Shown here in pieces: positions 6,176 through 7,969 of a stretch of 7,969 nucleotides of DNA (its first letter is position 1; the number at the start of each line of letters is the position of its first letter). Both the position numbers and the translations under genes were made by a program. Source of the DNA: Bacteroidota bacterium (GTDB lineage Bacteria > Bacteroidota > Bacteroidia > AKYH767-A > JABDAW01); contig JAHEYM010000003.1 of assembly GCA_023251595.1 (NCBI GenBank), positions 1 to 7,969 of the forward strand, in the 5' to 3' direction. The notes beneath the pieces are model-generated. The model did not search any database. It worked only from the letters and a program-made list of their open reading frames with translations, and was not told the DNA's origin.

Positions 6176-7690
6176 ATGAAACTTAATCGCTCAATTCCCA
6201 TTTGTCTTTTTACCCTTATCTGTTCTTTGCAAGCTCAGGCTCAGAATAGTGATGGCGACAGTATATTTTTTTCACCCGATATACATATAGTGAATATCAC
6301 TTTCTGGCAGCCAAATTATTGGGATTCGCTCGTGGCAAATTATCCTTTAGATGTTTTAATGGCTGGAAATGTCAATTTTGATGGAACTCAATACGATAGT
6401 TGCGGGTTGCAGTTGAAAGGTAATTCGTCATATAATTCATATCCCGGTGTAAAAAAATCGATTAAAATTGCATTCGACGAATACTGGACATCTCAAAAGT
6501 GCGATGGACTAAAAACGTTAAATCTCAATAACGGATTTAAAGATCCAACCATGCTCCGCGAAAAAATCGATCTTGATTTTCTTTACGAACATAATATTCC
6601 TGCACCGCGTGCAACATTTGCAAAAGTGTATATCAATGGTACTTATTGGGGCTTTTATTCTTTAGTTGAACAAGTGAATAAAACTTTTCTGAATGACCGA
6701 TTTGGAAATAAAAACGGAAATCTTTTTAAGGGAGATCCAAACGGAACTCTTCAATGGGTGGGTCCAATGGATACCTCCTATTATCATAAATATGAATTAC
6801 ATACAAATGAAACAATTAATGATTGGTCAGATCTTGTACACCTCATAGACAAAGTGAATAATACACCTTCGGCTAATTTCTATGATACGCTTGAAACACT
6901 TTTAAACACAGATGCAAATATTCAAGCGTGGGCTGCGAATATTCTTTTTTCAAATCTTGATTCTTATCAGGGTTCAGGGCATAATTATTATATTTATCAC
7001 AATACGTCGACCGGAAAATTTGAGTGGATAACCTGGGATGTGAATGAAGCGTTCGGAAATTTCAATCTTGGAATGAATATTAATCAAATAGAAAATCTCG
7101 ATCTATTTTATATTCCTAACCCACAGAACGCCCGGCCCCTCACGCAAAAAATGCAACAAAATGCTACTTACAGGCAACAATACAGTGATGCGATATGTCT
7201 CTTCATTCAGAATGATTTTAGTAATGCAGAACTCGATCCTAAAATAGATAGTTTAGCTAATCGTATCCGGAACGATTATTATGCCGATCCGAACAAAATG
7301 TTTTCAAACACGCAATTCGAAACAAATCTCACAAATAATCAGGGAAATTCTCCTGGCCTCAAATCCTTTATCCAAACACGACGAACTTTTCTCATCAATC
7401 AACTTGCATCATTAGGTTGCGCAACAGGAATTGCAGATTTTCCTTCATCAAGACCCGGTTTGACAATTTACCCAAATCCTTTGTCAAACGGTTCAACATT
7501 GACCATCTCCGCCTCAGAGGGTTCCCGAATCGAAATTTTTGATTATTTGGGGAGCATCGTATTCAAGACACTGGTACCTTCCGATGGTTCTATTTCAATA
7601 AATTCTAAGACGATTGCACAAGGGATTTATATGATTCGTGTATCATTGAACGGAGAAATAATCGGTTCCCATAAATTAGTTGTCGAATAA
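6176..7690 (+). CDS. Secreted CotH-family atypical kinase with T9SS sorting domain
   Basis: This 504-residue protein has a signal peptide (1-22, cut after QAQA or close by), a CotH-family domain (about 35-412) and a type A T9SS sorting domain (429-504) that begins LTIYPNP and ends SHKLVVE. In Bacillus, CotH is an atypical protein kinase that phosphorylates spore coat proteins. Visible family elements are LQLKGNSSY (78-86), the Lys-rich strand KKSIKIAF (93-100), LNNGFKDPTMLREK (117-130), YWGFYSLVEQVN (157-168), LDSYQGSGHNYYIY (261-274) and WITWDVNEAFG (284-294). Asp262, Asn270 and Asp288 probably correspond to the catalytic and metal-binding residues; the match is by eye. All appear intact, so activity is plausible, with the target on the cell surface or outside. 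A good promoter precedes it, and a lipoprotein gene follows after 20 bp, so they may form an operon. No Shine-Dalgarno is visible. The N-terminal start is supported by the signal peptide. Confidence 0.9.
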   Translation: MKLNRSIPICLFTLICSLQAQAQNSDGDSIFFSPDIHIVNITFWQPNYWDSLVANYPLDVLMAGNVNFDGTQYDSCGLQLKGNSSYNSYPGVKKSIKIAFDEYWTSQKCDGLKTLNLNNGFKDPTMLREKIDLDFLYEHNIPAPRATFAKVYINGTYWGFYSLVEQVNKTFLNDRFGNKNGNLFKGDPNGTLQWVGPMDTSYYHKYELHTNETINDWSDLVHLIDKVNNTPSANFYDTLETLLNTDANIQAWAANILFSNLDSYQGSGHNYYIYHNTSTGKFEWITWDVNEAFGNFNLGMNINQIENLDLFYIPNPQNARPLTQKMQQNATYRQQYSDAICLFIQNDFSNAELDPKIDSLANRIRNDYYADPNKMFSNTQFETNLTNNQGNSPGLKSFIQTRRTFLINQLASLGCATGIADFPSSRPGLTIYPNPLSNGSTLTISASEGSRIEIFDYLGSIVFKTLVPSDGSISINSKTIAQGIYMIRVSLNGEIIGSHKLVVE

Positions 7691-7695
7691 TTTAT

Positions 7696-7703
7696 TAATT
7701 TTG
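7696..7703 (+). promoter_or_regulatory. Possible -7 promoter box just before the downstream lipoprotein gene
   Basis: TAATTTTG is an exact TAnnTTTG match 7 bases before the ATG at 7711, and would place the transcription start almost at the start codon. The nearest TTG (7680-7682) is only 13 bp upstream, too close for the consensus. It could be a genuine near-leaderless promoter or chance in an AT-rich gap; read-through from the CotH-like gene is an equally good explanation. Confidence 0.3.
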
Positions 7704-7710
7704 GTAAACT

Positions 7711-7969
7711 ATGCGAAAAGTCATCTTAACTTTTCTTGTCCTTCTTGGATTCTTCTGTGTATCTTGCAAAAAAGGTCCCGGTCCCGGCGGGCAGGCAACT
7801 GTTCATGGTAAAGTCTACGTGAAAAAATTCAACTACAATTTCACACCGGCACAGCCATTTAACCCTAGCATAGAATATTATGGAAAGGAAGAAGATGTTT
7901 ATCTGATTTACGGCGATGAGAGCAATACCTACGATGACCATTTTAAGACGAGTTGGGATGGTTCCTACG
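7711..7969 (+). CDS. Lipoprotein with possible carboxypeptidase-regulatory-like domain, N-terminal fragment
   Basis: The plus strand is open from an ATG at 7711 to the window end, giving 86 codons. Residues 1-18 form a lipoprotein signal peptide (Arg2, Lys3, hydrophobic core 4-16, lipobox ending CVS) before Cys19. A flexible KKGPGPGG linker follows, encoded by a tandem GGTCCC. The domain then reads ATVHGKVYVKKFNYNF, later EEDVYLIYGDE and FKTSWDGSY. A GKVYV opening with a VYLxYGD strand and a TSxDGxY turn resembles the beta-sandwich carboxypeptidase-regulatory-like modules of Bacteroidota surface lipoproteins; this is a pattern judgement. Unlike the shorter lipoprotein at 5157, it has no acidic residues close to the lipidation site. 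It follows the CotH-like gene by 20 bp on the same strand and may be co-transcribed, which makes it a candidate partner or substrate, without direct evidence. The C-terminal part is outside the window. Confidence 0.8.
   Translation, partial: MRKVILTFLVLLGFFCVSCKKGPGPGGQATVHGKVYVKKFNYNFTPAQPFNPSIEYYGKEEDVYLIYGDESNTYDDHFKTSWDGSY

Noticed and set aside
7726..7941. Minus-strand open frame at the right end
   Set aside because: Antisense to a plus-strand lipoprotein gene with a clear signal peptide and lipobox.

Overview
The window reads as a piece of a Bacteroidota chromosome. Three things point there. Two secreted proteins end in type IX secretion system (T9SS) C-terminal sorting domains, a system known only from this phylum and its close relatives. 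Promoter-like elements match the Bacteroidota pattern TTG-N17-23-TAnnTTTG. Most genes lack a Shine-Dalgarno sequence. The DNA is moderately AT-rich. I cannot name the genus.

Layout from left to right. Positions 1-272 (minus) hold the 5' end of a secreted pectate-lyase-like gene that runs off the window. Positions 274-350 are a degenerate 7-bp tandem array filling the gap to the next gene and containing its stop codon. Positions 338-3199 (minus) encode a 953-residue secreted multi-domain protein with six cysteine-paired Ig-like modules and a T9SS tail. A divergent promoter region (3200-3399) precedes hutU, urocanate hydratase (3400-5088, plus). A small lipoprotein gene (5157-5561, plus) then converges on cdd, cytidine deaminase (5574-6065, minus). 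A second divergent region (6066-6175) leads to a secreted CotH-family atypical kinase with a T9SS tail (6176-7690, plus). It is followed 20 bp later by the start of a lipoprotein gene (7711 onward) that leaves the window. No gene-free stretch exceeds 300 bases.

Functionally, five of the seven genes make exported products: three secreted proteins and two lipoproteins. The other two are single cytoplasmic catabolic or salvage enzymes (histidine degradation, pyrimidine salvage). There is no phage, transposon, CRISPR array, RNA gene or recognised defence system. I do not see a clear new multi-gene system. The items most worth a second look are the stop-codon-bearing heptamer array, the surface-targeted CotH kinase with its neighbouring lipoprotein, and the inverted repeat over the probable hutU promoter.
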